This document shows positions 1 through 13,388 of a DNA stretch of 64,000 nt, in pieces. Position numbers and translations under genes: made by a program. The stretch is from Perognathus longimembris pacificus. Its lineage: Eukaryota; Chordata; Mammalia; Rodentia; Heteromyidae. The stretch is taken from the NCBI RefSeq assembly GCF_023159225.1, contig NC_063170.1, forward strand, positions 62,780,208 through 62,844,207, in the 5' to 3' direction. How positions within the stretch are numbered: position 1 is the first letter of the stretch; each line of letters opens with the position of its first letter. The notes under the pieces are model-generated. The model saw only the letters and a program-made list of their open reading frames with translations. It did not search any database and had not been told where the DNA came from.

Positions 1-1690
1 GAGAAAATTCTCTTTTGGCAAGTATAGCTGATTGAAGATCGCGAATATTGTTACTGATATAAATACTATCATTAATAACAGCTAACATAAATTCAGTGAG
101 CCAAATACCAGGCAAAGCAATTGGGGGTGGGGGAGGTGTTGAATTCTCCCGTCAAGAAAATGGCAAAAGCAAGTGTTTGAATCTGGGCTTATAGGCAAGA
201 AAATTCTGCTTTGAATTCAACGTTAGCCTTTCAAAGCATTCCACCACTGTAGGTGCTCTAAACAGGTATCTTACTCTGGGCTATCTATCCAGTTGTCACA
301 CTTTCATCCTCCACCTTTCTTTCTTTTGTGAACAGGAAGGAATTTTAATCCATGGTGCTCTGGATAAAACTGTTTCTCCCCTCAGTTATACCTTTCCATA
401 CCCAGATAAAGAGGGGGAGTCCTCATAAAACACTTCTCAACCCCTATCACCCCCAGATGACAGCCTCAGCATCAGCATCTTTGCTCTTGTTAGACCTTTC
501 CTCTGTGTGCATAAGGTATCATAATGACCCAGTTATTATGGTTTCTTATATATTCTGGATATTAATCCCTGCTCAGGTAAATAGTCTACAAATATTTTCT
601 CCCATTCTAATATACACACACACATATCCAACAAAAATATTGTTATTTATTTTCTTGGGCAGAAATTTCTTCAGTTAATATCATATCATTTATTCAGTAT
701 CACTTTTTCTCTGTGTGATTTAACGGCCCTATACCAAAAAAAATTTGCCTTTGTCAGTGATTTTTTTCTGTATTAAAGTTCTCTTCTAATCTGACGGAAG
801 GAGGACGACATCTTAGGTGTGTTGTCCTTAGAAGCATAGAGGCATACTTTCAGCAAAAAAAAAAAAGTGACTACTCTTTTCCTACTTAGTTCTTACTATG
901 ATGATGATACACGATGATATGTAACGATTATTTGAGCACAATCAAACCCCATTGATAATATCACCTGAACAAGAAAAAAAAATCACTGTAACATTCAATT
1001 CTGCTAAAAAACAAACAAACCAACCTTTTCTTATAAAAGTGTTCTTGGTAAGAAATGAGAGGTGAGCAACCGATATGAGCTCATGGCTTTACCGGGGGAC
1101 AGACCTGCTGGGCTGCTCCAAGTGTGAATGGAGGTAGTGGTAGTGGACAGGTGCGGGAGAAATTTACACAACATTTTAGGGGGAAAGTCATGGGTTACAT
1201 TATGTGGGCTGTGAGAGTGGGAGCGAGTGGGAGTTCCATGAGCTGTGAGAAATAGTGTAACAGAAACTTGCAATTGGGGTGGGGATTGTATGCCACTCTG
1301 GGGAAACAGTACAGTATCTGGAGTGATAGAAACAACCAATTTTTGTAAACAGGGTGAGGATTTAATAGGCAAGCTGACTCTGAGTCCTTAGACTCTTATT
1401 GAGATGTTCATTAATTTCCTAAATTATCTTCTGATAGTTGCACATTTCAATCCAACACGTCAGTTTGTGAGGATAATACTTCTTGATCAGTGTCACCCCT
1501 TTCATTGTTCTCCTCCATCTCTCCCAGCTCCACCCTTCCCCCAATTTACTAGGTTACAGTTGGAGAAGTACATTGAATAGCATCACTCCAGTTACCCATA
1601 AAGTACTTCTATCACTAATTATTGTCAAGGGAGAAACATTATTATTAGTAAATAATCCACAGGTTAAATATTAAGATTTTAGACATCTCA

Positions 1691-1743
1691 AAGTATATAT
1701 ATATATAGATAGATAGATAGATATGTATGTGTATGTATATATG
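1691..1743. repeat. (TA)n/(GATA)n microsatellite
   Basis: TA repeat running into four GATA units and then TG/TA-rich sequence. Confidence 0.95.
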
Positions 1744-2164
1744 AATTTCTGTTTTTTTACAGTGATCAGTGATGTTCATTTTATTCCACATAATCAGACT
1801 TTAGAGATGACAAAAAAGTGAAATAAAGGAAAGTAGACAGCCCATGTAAGAAATATCTTTGCCATGAATATGATGTGAAGAGACAAAAAGTAGGGAGATA
1901 CATTTCAAAGAACCTCCTGCATGGACCACCTTCATTTTGGCTCAAATCAGGGCATAAGTGAAGATCTCAGGATATTTTCTTAATAAAGATGCCCTGTTTG
2001 AAAAAGGTCTGAAATTGGGATGATAGAATGCCCAGCTCCTGCACTTTCTTCCACGAAGCCATATCAATTTGAGAATGACTTATATGTAAATGCTATTTGA
2101 AGCCATGAGGATTTTCTAGTGTTAAGCTTTGGGACGTCATCATGAATACAATTTCCCGTCATCA

Positions 2165-2375
2165 GCCAGGCACAGTGTGATTGTACCTGTAATCCCAGCT
2201 ACATGGGAGATATAGATTGAAAGGTTTGAACTTCAAGGCCAGCCTGGTATTTCACCAAAATAATCAGAATGTGGTGTTTTCATTTGTGGGAGAGGAGATG
2301 GAGGCACAAGGATTGCATAGAACATGTATAACTAGCTCTAGGCAAGTTCAAACCCCAGAAGTGGAAAAAAAAATA
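2165..2375 (+). mobile_element. Old B1-like plus ID-like composite SINE
   Basis: A 7SL/B1-like head (gccaggcacagtgtg, cctgtaatcccagctac, aaggccagcctgg) is followed by a tRNA-like segment ending in caagttcaaacccc and an A-rich tail. It lacks the insertion seen in the Geo-type tails and is quite diverged, so it looks like an older castorimorph-wide composite. The family name is uncertain. Confidence 0.7.
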
Positions 2376-2539
2376 ATGAAGAGAAAGCTCAGAAATAATT
2401 CCAAAATTTGTCCAAAATCCATACTTGCATCAAAGAATGTCTGCTATGTACTTTTAAAAGGTTGTTAGTATCTGATTATATGATTTTTCAATAATTATTT
2501 TTGATATGGTTAAAATTTGTTCAGGTTTGTTAGACTTCA

Positions 2540-3780
2540 CGTGACAAACTATTTGTTCATTTGATTAATTGTATCCTTTGGATACATGCTAGGAAATAGA
2601 ATTTCTGGAGAAACTAGATTGTGTATTTTGTTTGAATACATCTTGACTAACAACTCTTAAAAATTTCTATAGCATATTATACATGAAATATCATCCTGAG
2701 TATGCTATTACTTCCAGCTTATCTTGATAATATATTATTTAATACTTACACTGAGCAGTCTAGAGAATGACAAATTATTGTTTGATTTGCATTTCTTGGG
2801 TTACTAAGATTGAACTTTTTTCATTTGCTTTTTGGAGATTTGGGGCACAATCACCAATTTCCTAGCCACAATCTTGACCTAGTTCTCTACTGAAACAGTC
2901 AGATTAATTTCCAGAGATTATTCAAATATAGCAGTATTTTTCTATTGTAGCTTACATTAAATATGTCTACAGTTAACATTAGTAGAGGTATTTTATCATA
3001 CAGAAATTTGGGGCTACTAATTTGCTTTTAGTTTCATTTACCTTTTAAGGCCTTACACTTTTCATGTTGTGACACCTAAGAAAAAGTTGTCTTGAGACCT
3101 GAACTAAAGAACTATTTTTGTTTTGTACTCCCATAATTTTATTTGTTATATATAAGTCTGTAATTCAACTTGAATTTATTTTTGGAGCAAGTCTGAGATA
3201 AATGTAGCTTTACATTACCATGACTTCTATTTAGTAAATGACCTATTGTTGACAAAGTCTACTTTTGACTTACAATGCAAGTAGTTCTTGGCTGTGAAGA
3301 CAGTACAGTATAGTAGTTAGAACTATAGTTCTCAATAATTCCTTCCCTATCCCTTCACTTTTAGTAGGAAACAAAAGTAGTTGGCTAGAGTGAATTGTTC
3401 TGTAGAGCCCAGAGCTCTATGACAGGGTAATATTTCTCTCCTAGAGAAGGCCCATTTATCAACTAAAGAAAAACTTTTAAAATGGCAGCACTATCTAGAT
3501 TGTAGTGGTTTCTGGCATTTTATTCACTCTGTGACTGGGCTCAATATTAAGGATTCAAAGGCAGTATTTAGACCAATTGCACCATCTCAACCACAGCAAG
3601 TGAGTGAGGAGTTGCTTTTGAGCCCATTCCATCAATTTCATTTATTCTGATTTATTTGGCTATATGTCTGTTCCCTTCTGCATTTCCTACATTGGTTTTA
3701 TTACAAATCAGTCTCCTGTAAGTTGTATTGGAAAAGCAATATGTGTGATTGAGATATTGTTAACAACAAAGCTCGTTCTA
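2540..3780 (-). mobile_element. Old antisense L1 ORF2/3' fragment
   Basis: Diverged stretches read like the complement of mammalian L1 ORF2 and 3' sequence. Examples are tgatttgcatttcttgggtt followed by catttgctttttgg (about 2780-2835) and ttcaacttgaatttattttt (near 3164), all in the order expected for an L1 inserted antisense to CNTN6. No open frame remains. The borders are approximate. Confidence 0.6.
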
Positions 3781-4677
3781 GTCCCAGAGCTCTTAGATTC
3801 TGATTGATAAAATTTAATATTTTGAAGAGAGGAGGGCGGTGATGGGGGTAGGGGGTGGAGAGGAATCCTGTTTTCCTTGTCCTTTATTTGTAGTGTGGCC
3901 GAAGTTTCCTTTTATCTCTGCTACTTTCCTTGTAGTGGTATGACTGAGATTCCAATAAATTATTACATGCAATATCCAGATGTCCAGATGATATTTTAGT
4001 GCTGCTGCTACTTCTTAGAAGGCAAGAGAAAAGATAGTGGAGGTTCTACAAAAAGTGTCAAAGCTTAGCAATAAAATAAGGATTTCATTGAACAGAAACT
4101 AATGAAATCACCCAATTTATTTCCCTTCCACTGTTGTAATGCAGGTAAATCTTGTTCCTTACGAGTCACAAAGCTTGAGTGTGCTGCCGCCTGTCTCTGC
4201 TGGTGCATGGTTTATGTGTGTGAGGGATTGAGAGAGTACTCATAAATACTTTTAATAAAAAAAGAAAGGAAAATAAAAGAAAAAGTGTGGGTGAAGAAGG
4301 TTAGTTGTTGTCAAATGCAAGAAGTTTAATTTGTGTCTGGGACTTTTGGCTTTGTCTGTTAAAAATCTACTTTTTCCACTTACTTTTCCTTCATTCCATT
4401 GTTCTAATATCCTCGGGCTCCATGAGGTATTTTATCTGCAGTTCATCTCCGTTCTCTTAAAGTCAGTGTTTTCTCTGCTGCCCAATGCATTAATCTTGGT
4501 CTGAGGGGAGGTTCTACTTTCTTTCTTTGACATCCTTCTTAGCCCTGTCTCTTATGAGTAATGGAAGGTTCATGGAGATTTCTTAGTCTCCTGATGCATT
4601 GATATTAGGGTAGAATATAGAATGTCAAACAAATTTTATTTAAAAAAAATAAGACAGATAACAAGTAAGGTGGAAAG

Positions 4678-4932
4678 CTGGTCACCAGTAGCTCATGCAT
4701 GTAATCCTAGCTACTCTGGAGGCTTAGATCTGAGGATCACAGTTCAAAGCCAGCTCTGAGAGAAAAGTCTTTGAGACTCTTATTTCAGATTAACTACCAG
4801 AAAATAGGAAATGGTGCTGAGGCTTGAAGTGGTAGAGCACTAGCCTTGAACAAAAGGAGTTTAGGAACAGTACCTAGGCTTTCAGTTCAAGTCCCATGAC
4901 TGACATAAATAAACAAACAAATAAATAAATAG
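4678..4932 (+). mobile_element. B1-like head/Geo-tail SINE
   Basis: The head (tgtaatcctagctactctgg, gatctgaggatcacag, ttcaaagccagc) is 7SL/B1-like. After a middle part (gactcttatttcag, ccagaaaatag) comes the tail ggcttgaagtggtagagcac, tagccttgaacaaaag, cagttcaagtccc, then an (AAAT)-type tail. One of only three copies in the same orientation as CNTN6. Confidence 0.85.
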
Positions 4933-7419
4933 TTGATTTGGTGGTTATAGTCTCTGTTGTTTTAGGACAAAATGAAAAGTCATATGAAAACACATGGATG
5001 TGACTATGTTCAAGTAAAACTTTATGAAAACAGGCACTAGATATGATTTAGCTCATAGGTTGTAGTTTGCAGAGCCCTGATAAAAACTCAAAATTATTTT
5101 ATAGATGTAGTCTGCTAATGATGGTGATTGATATTTATTGAGCCATTTAGAAAGGATTCTGCTTGGAGGATCTAATTTCTGTTATTGTTTAGAAAAACTA
5201 AAAGTTAAGTACGATCCTAACTCCATTATAAAATAAATAAAGTGTAGTAGACAAAGATCAAGTAATTCACTTGTACATGGGGGAAAGAATTTGAGTCCAA
5301 GTTGGTACTGGGGCTCATTCTCCTAAAATCTCTTACATTGTGCTTTTCAGATTAATGAACAAAAATGAAAATGTTATGAAAACTCAGTTTAATAAAATAT
5401 TTTTCTGTGTGAATAGGCTCTTTTATATTTAATATTGAAGTACCTCATCCATTTCTACTAATTACTTAAAGGATACTAGATTATTACTATTAAAACAATA
5501 ATTTAATTTATTATTTGATTTGATTTATTATTCAAAATTAATTGTTTATGTTTTTCTCTAAAGAGGACTAGCCATGAACTTACTAATGGGGAAAAAGACT
5601 TAGAGACAAATTACAAGCTATGTAAAAGAAAGAAAATAAAGAAGAGATTACTGAATTGCTTATATTAAAGGGGTTGAGTCTTTCAAGTTGTGACTATAAT
5701 TTGCTATATGAGTTTGGCAAGTCACATTCTGAATCTTGATTTTCTCCACATTAAAATTATTTTGTGTTGCTAATGAAGTATTAAGTTGGTAGGGATTATA
5801 GAAGTGTATTAATATATAATCATATATGCATTGTAATATTCATACAATTATATATGTGTGTGTATATATATATACATATGTAACAATTCCCATCTGAAAA
5901 GATAATGTTCACCTTATTTTTAGATGAGTAAAAAAAAATCTTTTTTGAATGATCTAGGTTAAAATTGCTTTGAAGCCTAATTTTAGAAGAGAATTTCCTA
6001 GATTCTGAGGTATAAAGATTTGGGGGGCGGTCAACTAGGCCAGTTCCCACTCTCTAGGCAGAGATATACTAAAGCCAATGCAGATCAGACCCTGTCTGTT
6101 TCTCTCAGAGAAGCAATTTAGCGAAAGTGCCTCTAAACCATTTGCTGATAGAAAGTAAACCTCTCGAATACAAATCAGCTCCCTGATTTCAAGTGACTTT
6201 GTGATGACAAGTGAGAGGGAACTTTTTCAAAAACACAGAAGATCAAAAACAGTTTTGTGTTTGGGTGAGTCAATTGCTTTTCATGCCCATGGCTTTCAAA
6301 TGGGGATTCAGACTCCAAACATCTAGAGGCTCAGTGAATACTTACTATGCGGCATAGCACCTCTTACAGGCTAGAGGTGAGGCTTAATATTTCATACCAC
6401 TAACTGTGCAGTCCCAAAGATGGATCAAGGGCAAATGTTTGATGCTGTAACATGTTCAGGTTGCTGAATACCACAGTAAGTTTCTCTGCCCATCTTTAAC
6501 AATTCATCGTGGCAACAGAAACAACACTACTTACCCAGTCATTGTTGTTTTTGGTAATATTTCCATGAAAGAAAACCCAAATTTGATGCATTTCCAACAA
6601 CTCATTACATGTCCTGCTTTATCGAGAAACAATTAAGAAAATTGGCTTTTCACATATAGTGGAAATCTTCAGAAAAGTCCATGTATACCCTGGGAAATGA
6701 ACTCAGTGAGACATTGATTTCCCACAGCTTTTTCTGATTAGTTCACTGGTACATTTCTAGTAGAGGGCTTGACAAATAGTATATGCTTCATAAATTTAGG
6801 AGATGAAGCTTGCTTTAAGTTTCTGTGAAACACTTCTTTTTTGTTTTCAAGAGCAGATATCTGTGACAAAGAGTCACACATATCGTGTATAATCAGAAGG
6901 GTCAGGGTGAAAAAGAAGGAAAACAGACATAAGAGAAACACCTAAGCAAGAATGAGTTCATGCATGGGTGGGTCAGCAGTGCATCTGAACTGAACCTTCT
7001 GGAAAGTGCATGATCACTATGCCATCATCACGAAATGTGGGAGTGTTTTCTCCTCAACTCTTATGTCAGTGATTGAGTGCCACTCCTGAGGACCCTCAAT
7101 CTTGATCAGTGGGCTCAGTTTTTCATGTTGATAGTACACCCCAGTGGATAGAAATGACCTCAGAGCAATGGTGGTTGCTGAGATGTAGCGTGCTGAAAGT
7201 GGCAAGTTTGCACCTGTAACCATCCCCTCAAAATGACTGATGACTCTTCCGACCTGGGCTCAGAGTTCAGAGATATATCACATCGATGCTGGCGGGACAA
7301 ACTTCAACAGAAGCACAGCATTTGTAATTCATTAAGGTCAGCAATAACTTGGGAAAATTCAAGAAATTGGCTTGGCATTAACTTTCATTATACAGTTTAG
7401 AACATCAAAGATAGTTCGT

Positions 7420-7671
7420 TTATTTTATTTTATTATTTTTTTTGTCAGTTGTGGGACTTGAACACAGGGCCTGAGCAGTCTCTGAGCTTTTTTGCTCAAG
7501 GCTAGTGCTGTGCTACTTTGAGTCATACACGACACTTCTGTTTTTCTGATGGTCAATTGGAAATAAGAGTTTTATGGGGACTTTTTTGCCTGGGTTGGCT
7601 TCGAACCATGATCCTCAGATCTCAGCCGCTTGAGTAGCTAGGATCACAGGCGTGAGCCTCCAGCACCCAGT
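7420..7671 (-). mobile_element. B1-like head/Geo-tail SINE, antisense
   Basis: Full-length copy on the minus strand. Read in the + direction, a T-rich tract is followed by the complement of the tail (gtgggacttgaacacagggc, gctcaaggctagtgctgtgc) and of the head (cctcagatctcagccgcttg, agtagctaggatcacaggcg). The head is well preserved. Confidence 0.87.
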
Positions 7672-8390
7672 TCATTCTCGTGGATACTTCTTATAGCATG
7701 CATGAAAACATATGTAGGTACATATTTATGCATATGGATACATACATAAACCATAAACTTTTAATGTAAAAGGTTCAAGGATAGCATTTCAAAATTATAC
7801 CTTTTTTAAAACACATACTTTGCCCTAGTGCTTATCGGAATAAATAGATAATTTTCCAGTCGTTTCTGATTGAATACTCACTGTGTGAATGGCACACGTG
7901 TTCTGTCCTTAAAATAAATGAAATACCTCATTGAGAAAATTGAGCAGTGATCACCCTGATTAATCATTATGCTGAAGTTGATAATTATAGTTTTTTACCT
8001 GTCTTGTGAAAGAGCAACCGGCAGATGGGCAGCTTTCTCTCTGTAGTCAGAAATGTCTAGCTTTGGACTCACATATCTAAAGACAGAGACATGAAAGAAC
8101 TTGATGGTAGGCTTGGGAACTGAGAAGTTTACCCCAATGCTGAGGCAAAGATAAGCCCAAGGGAAGTGTGGATGGGGGATTTATGTGTACTTGAACTATC
8201 AGTAGGCACAAGGAATCTCATCTACAGGGAAAAGAATGAAGTTGGTGTTCTAGAAAGGTAAGATAACAGAGATTGGTGATACTCGTGGAAAAATCCAAAA
8301 GGAGATGGAGGGGATGATAGGCAGTATGTCTTCCAGCTAGGTTCCTTCTGCTTTCTGGACCAGAGATTTTCCTTGATCCTTTTAATTATT

Positions 8391-8490
8391 TTTTATTTTT
8401 ATTTATTTACATTTGTGTGATATTGGGATTTGAATTGAGGGCCTTGAACTTGTTAACCAGATATCTTACCACTTGAGCATACCCCCTCTC
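8391..8490 (-). mobile_element. ID-like tail fragment, antisense
   Basis: On the minus strand it reads gctcaagtggtaagatatct, then caaggccctcaattcaaatc. This is a tRNA-like A box and B box pair at the short ID-like spacing, without the insertion of the Geo tail. T-rich sequence at the left is the A tail. Probably the end of an older composite SINE. Confidence 0.6.
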
Positions 8491-9168
8491 ACAATACTTT
8501 TGAAATGCCTTCTACCCTTGCAGTGTAGACTGAGTCAATTTCTGTCACTTGCATTCCCATTCAAACAATCTTCATATAATGACTACATCATTGCTGACAG
8601 AGATTGGCTAGATCTAGAAAGTCAACCAGTTGTTTATTTAGGTATGGTGACACTGTGGTAGAGATAGTAGGTTATACTTCATAGAAATTAAATCTATCAG
8701 TAAACTAACAGTTAATTGTGCTTTTTATTTGTACAATTTAGTATGTCCTGTATAATATATCTATTTATCTACATAGATAGATATTCCATTAGCCCTTCCT
8801 TATTATCCCCTGTAATTACGCAGTTGTTTCTCTGTTTCTGTAAGAGATTGTTCAGACTACTTATCTCAAATAACAAAATCTACGAGTGTTAGGGTCTTTT
8901 GTGTAAAACTGACAGGTTTATTTGCATATAACCTACAACTATCCAGAATATTTTATCTTTAGACTAATTATCCTATCAAAGTAAATGCTATTAGGATATA
9001 TAGGAAATGAGTAGTGGTAGGTCTGCAAATATTTAAGTCAGGCACAGTTTATCTTTTGGGGATTTATCTGTTGATCTTTGTTTGGTTGAATCTGAGAAAG
9101 GCATGCAGAGGTAGAGCCAACAACACAAAATTTACATGGAGATAAAGTACAAATCTAAGTAAATTTGA

Positions 9169-9270
9169 GGCTGGGATGTAGCTCAGTGGCAAAGCAGTTG
9201 CCTAGCAAGTGCAATGTCCTGGGTTAGATCCCCAGTACCAAAAAAGAAAAGACAAGAAAAAGTAAGAAAA
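9169..9270 (+). mobile_element. ID element (tRNA-Ala-derived SINE)
   Basis: Reads ggctgggatgtagctcagtg, gcctagcaagtgc, gggttagatccccagtacc and then an A-rich tail. It has the A box and B box of rodent ID elements. It is a retroposed copy with an A tail, not a tRNA gene. Confidence 0.88.
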
Positions 9271-9749
9271 TTTGATATGATATTAGTAATAAATAGAAAA
9301 ATTATAATAGAAATAAATATGTGTTGAACCTACATAAAAGTTAGCTAAACTCTAATGGTTCTTATTGAAGGCTCTTGCTCTGTGGTATACTAAGCAAGTT
9401 GTTGATGTCATCTTATTTTCACATTAATTGAATAAAACCATTGTAAAAGTCTTGCATATTCATCCATCCATTTCTCTTTTTGCCCCTGCTTCTTGAGGGG
9501 TATTAATATGCTCAGAGCATATTAAAGAACATTGAAAAGAGTGGAATAAATTTTTAAATGTCCCACAACTCATAAAACCAAACCTTTGATTTAAACAAAG
9601 GATTATCTGACTCCAGAGCCCAAATATTTTCTTTTCTCTCTGACTACGCTTGCTTTTATTATCAAATAGGTAGACTTTCTCTCTCCTCACTAGATTTATT
9701 TAGTTATTTACTTATTATCTCTCTCCTTAGTCAAGATAAACTAATAAGC

Positions 9750-10020
9750 TAATTTTGAAACATACACATTGTAACATTGTAGATATTATATGGGCTTATG
9801 TAAATCTCACCCCTGTACTCAAATTGTGACTTTATACTCCTTGGTTCACACCGTTCCCTCAGCCTCTTCCCTTCTTCAGTCTGTGGTAATCAATATTCTA
9901 CCTCCACTTACATAAGTTTAGCCTTGTTAGATTTCACATATAACTGAAATCATTGAGCATGTGGCTTTCTATACCTTGCGTCTTTCCTCCATGTTTATTA
10001 TTGATGTTGCTACTGTACTT
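9750..10020 (-). mobile_element. L1 3'-UTR-like fragment, antisense
   Basis: Text such as gttagatttcacatataact, gaaatcattgagcatgtggc and tttctataccttgcgtcttt matches the complement of the 3' end of old mammalian L1 families from memory. Diverged and noncoding, with approximate borders. Confidence 0.5.
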
Positions 10021-10799
10021 AGAAACCCAGTAAACTTCATCATAAATGCAAGGAAACTTAAAAAGGTAAGTATGGTTATGAAAATTTAATGACAACCTTT
10101 TGCCTAATATTTAAGTATATCACCCATAAATTCTTAGTGATATCTCTCCTGCTTCACTCTCAGTATTTAAAAAGATAACAAAAGTAAAAGTGCTTTGGGA
10201 AAAAAATCTGATTTCACTTAAAATTCTCTATAAATACATAGAAGAATGTATGTAGAGGTTCTTATCATTGATCCTAACTCCCTTTGAGGCTGAATTGGAA
10301 AAAGGTGGAAAAGGAAATTAAGATTTAACCCAGGACTTTAAAGACTAAGTTTAGTGTAAAGAAATTTAATAAAAAACAACAACAACAACAACAACAAAAA
10401 CCCAGCAATAGCCCAAACCCAGAAGTCACGTTGAAGAATTCCAGTGTGGTTCTTCTAGCAAGGGACATCTCACTCTGTGGTTGAAGGGCCAAGCCTGGGA
10501 TCTCTGTGAGAAGGGTCTTGTTCAATATGGCGGAACACATTGAAGACCTTTACTGTGGGATTTGGAGCCTCAGTCTGTAATGGTCCCTCCCCTCTCCTCT
10601 AATGACAGTCTCATAAGTGAACCCTTGGCCATACACACTCAGACCTTTGAGACACCAAGACTTTTTGTGACTTCAAGTGGGAAGACTTAAGATCAAGGTT
10701 GAGATAAATTTCCCAAACACTGACATGTTCACTTGCTTTGGGATGAATTGTCACTGTGCTTGCTTTGCAACCCTCTTTTCCTTTCTCCTTGACTCATTA

Positions 10800-10861
10800 T
10801 GTGTGTGTGTGGGGGGGGGGGGGTCTGTGTGTGTGTGTGTGTGTGTGTTTGTGTGTGTGTG
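10800..10861. repeat. (GT)n microsatellite with G-run
   Basis: TG units broken by a run of 14 G at 10810-10823. It abuts the tail end of an antisense SINE. Confidence 0.95.
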
Positions 10862-11078
10862 AACTTACCCTGGCTTGAAATCAGGACTGAGGGGCTGTCC
10901 CTGACCTTTCCACCCCCCCCCCCCCGCAAGGCTAACACTGGTACCTCTAAAGCCACAGCTCCATTTCCAGCTGTTTTTGATAGTTACTTGGAGAAAACAG
11001 TCTTGCTAGGTTTGGCTTCCAATTGTCCTTAGATCTCAGCCTCCTGAGTAGCTAGGATAGCAGGCATAAGTAACCAGG
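10862..11078 (-). mobile_element. B1-like head/Geo-tail SINE, antisense, with C-run
   Basis: In + direction the order is tail complement (ttgaaatcaggactgagggg), a run of 13 C (10913-10925), caaggctaacac, then the head complement (cttagatctcagcctcctga, gtagctaggatagcaggcat). A TG repeat with a G-run abuts the tail end. The C-run sits where other copies have the T-rich tttttgctcaagg segment. Confidence 0.82.
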
Positions 11079-12670
11079 GTTGGAACCCTGTCTCACTCCT
11101 CCACCCCTGTCTCTTTGGGGAAGGCAGATTGGTGACCTGATGGCTAAACCAGTTTCAGCTAGATCTGAAGTCTTATCATGCGCCTTTAAGTTGTGCAGCA
11201 ATGAACAAATTGCTTAACTTTCCTCGGCATTGGTATAGTTATTTATAAACATAAAATGAGAGTCACAGGTACCTACAGGTCATTTTGATTATAGTTGAGT
11301 CACTAAATATGAATTTCTTGCTCTTCTCCTGGGAAGCTTTCAGTGACAGAGATCATAGTTATTTTGCTTATACTGGTGGAATCTAAACTTAAAAAAAAAA
11401 AGCTTGCTTTTTCCTGGCTTAGCTCTTTGGTGTCCATAATGGTGAAAGCGGCATGTTTTGGTTTTTTCTTCCCCACACACGGATTCCTCACATGATTCCT
11501 CAGATACTCACTCTGATAAAATACGAGCCTGGTTGGTGTTAGAGCTTGATGTCACACCTCCCTGGATGTGACAGTGGATCTCTATTCACCCGTAGGTCTG
11601 GAATTTTCTAGTGTCTCTCCTAGGAGCAATGTTTCTATCATTCATTCAAAAGCAACTCTGAGAGATCTCCTCAGAAGTTACTGACTTAAAAGATAGTGTC
11701 ACTGTCTTCTTTGTAAAACAAATATGGGAAAAATGAACATTTGGTTAAAGGGAAACTCAAGAGTATGTCTGGATGGGGCAGTCAGATCTTTCTCGCTTCT
11801 CAAGTACCATCAGGAGGACATGGTTGCTTACAGCTTTGTTGGATGGATTCCTGGGAAGTGGGGTTCCATGACACTTGATCTAAAACAACTTTGGTCAAGT
11901 TTGTGAAACCTTGTCTGCAATAAAACCCAACATGCAGTGACAGTGCTCGGAATGAAATTCACACGCTTTGGACTAGGCTTTTTCTCTTTCGATTTTCTCC
12001 ACTGCGCAATTGAGCTAGCCACTGGGGAGTTTGGGGAGGAAATCAGATTCAGTCTTCAGAAAAAATATGTATCCTTCATCAGGACAAGGATGAGTGCTGA
12101 AAAGGAAGTCCATTAAAAATTTCAAGCATCCTAATTTTGTTATGAAATCAATGATGAAGTTAAAAGTCTTTATTGCCTTTATTTTGTCCTTAACATCTTG
12201 TGTACAATTTAAGGAGAATAATACATCATCATTTATCTCAGGCCTAAGCTGTTGTTGGCTTCTTTTTGAGGAAAATATACAGATTACTTAATCTGCCCAT
12301 AATCAACACCTAGTGCCTGACAAAATTAGCTTTGGAAGCCATGCCCATTGTCTGCCTCTAGACCTATGCTTGTGATCATTTTGTTCTATCATCAAACCTT
12401 TCACAGAGTTCATTACTCAATGGTTTCTCCTATTTTGCATACCTATTTACATTGTTTCTTTTCCTGTCAGAAACACTCATGGGCTCTACCAAGCAGTAGT
12501 TAAGGAATCTTGCATTTCAATGTATTAGGTTCTATTATAGTTAGAACATTCTTTATTTATTTTCTGACGATTATCTAATTTTTAGTGTTCAAAATATGTG
12601 AAGAATATGATGGAGCACAGTGCTCAAACCTTGTCTATAACTAGTGCTCAAACTTTCATCCAATTCTCCT

Positions 12671-12934
12671 CCCTCCCTCTCTCCCTCCTTGCCTTCCTTC
12701 TTTGATTCCTGTGCTCAAGTTTTACCCTGTCCTTCTACTCATTCCTTCCTTCCTTCCTTCCTTCCTTCCTTCCTTCCTTCCTTCCTTCCTTCCTTCCTTC
12801 CTTCTTTCCTCCCTCCCTCCCTCCCTCCCTCCCTCCCTCCCTCCCTCCCTCCCTCTCTCCCTTCCTTCCTTTACTCAAGCTATAGCCTGTCCTCTCTCTC
12901 TCTCTCTCTCTCTGTCTCTTTCTCTCTCTCTCTC
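12671..12934. repeat. Long polypyrimidine tract: (CCTT)n, (CCCT)n, (TC)n
   Basis: A nearly pure pyrimidine stretch on the + strand with a few breaks. CCTT units fill about 12741-12806, CCCT units follow to about 12856, and TC units lie at 12892-12934. It gives chance open frames rich in Ser, Leu and Pro. Confidence 0.95.
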
Positions 12935-13167
12935 CATAACATTATAACATATTAGTTAAGTCTTTTATACTTGTTTACTTGTTCTGTTTATTAGGTGCAT
13001 ATCTTTGTGGCAATCTAGATTCAGGGCAGATAGAAAATAATGAATTTATCCTTCCTCTTATAGTTTTCCTCACTAGTATCTTAAACCACATGAAGGTTTC
13101 TTAAACCTCCGAAATAAATTCTTAGTAAATTTCTTATTCTCAGGACACCATGAAATAAATTGTTATC

Positions 13168-13388
13168 CATTTATTTATTTATTTATTCATTCTTTTGCCA
13201 GTCCTGGGCCTTGGACTCAGGGCCTGAGCACTGTCCCTGGCTTCTTTTTGCTCAAGGCTAGCATTCTGCCACTTGAGCCACAGCGCCACTTCTGGCCATT
13301 TTTCTATACATGTCATGCTGGGGAATCGAACCCAGGGCTTCATGTATACAAGGCAAGCTCTCTTACCACTAGGCCATATTCCCAGCCC
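13168..13388 (-). mobile_element. IDL-Geo dimeric SINE, antisense
   Basis: On the minus strand the left unit reads gggctgggaatatggcctag, cttgcctt, gggttcgattccccagcatg, a tRNA-Ala/ID-like unit. It is followed by gccagaagtggcgctgtggc, tcaagtggcagaatgctagc, cttgagcaaaaagaagccag and tccaaggcccaggactggca, then an A/T-rich tail. This is the layout described for IDL-Geo of Geomyoidea. It is the least diverged SINE here and is the main evidence for the host group. Confidence 0.88.

Noticed and set aside
9169..9270. tRNA-like A and B boxes (ID element), also at 13320-13388
   Set aside because: They lie in retroposed SINEs with A-rich tails and without an intact cloverleaf, so they are not tRNA genes.
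12644..12955. Ser/Leu/Pro-rich open frames of 81-103 codons
   Set aside because: They are translations of the CCTT/CCCT/TC simple repeat.
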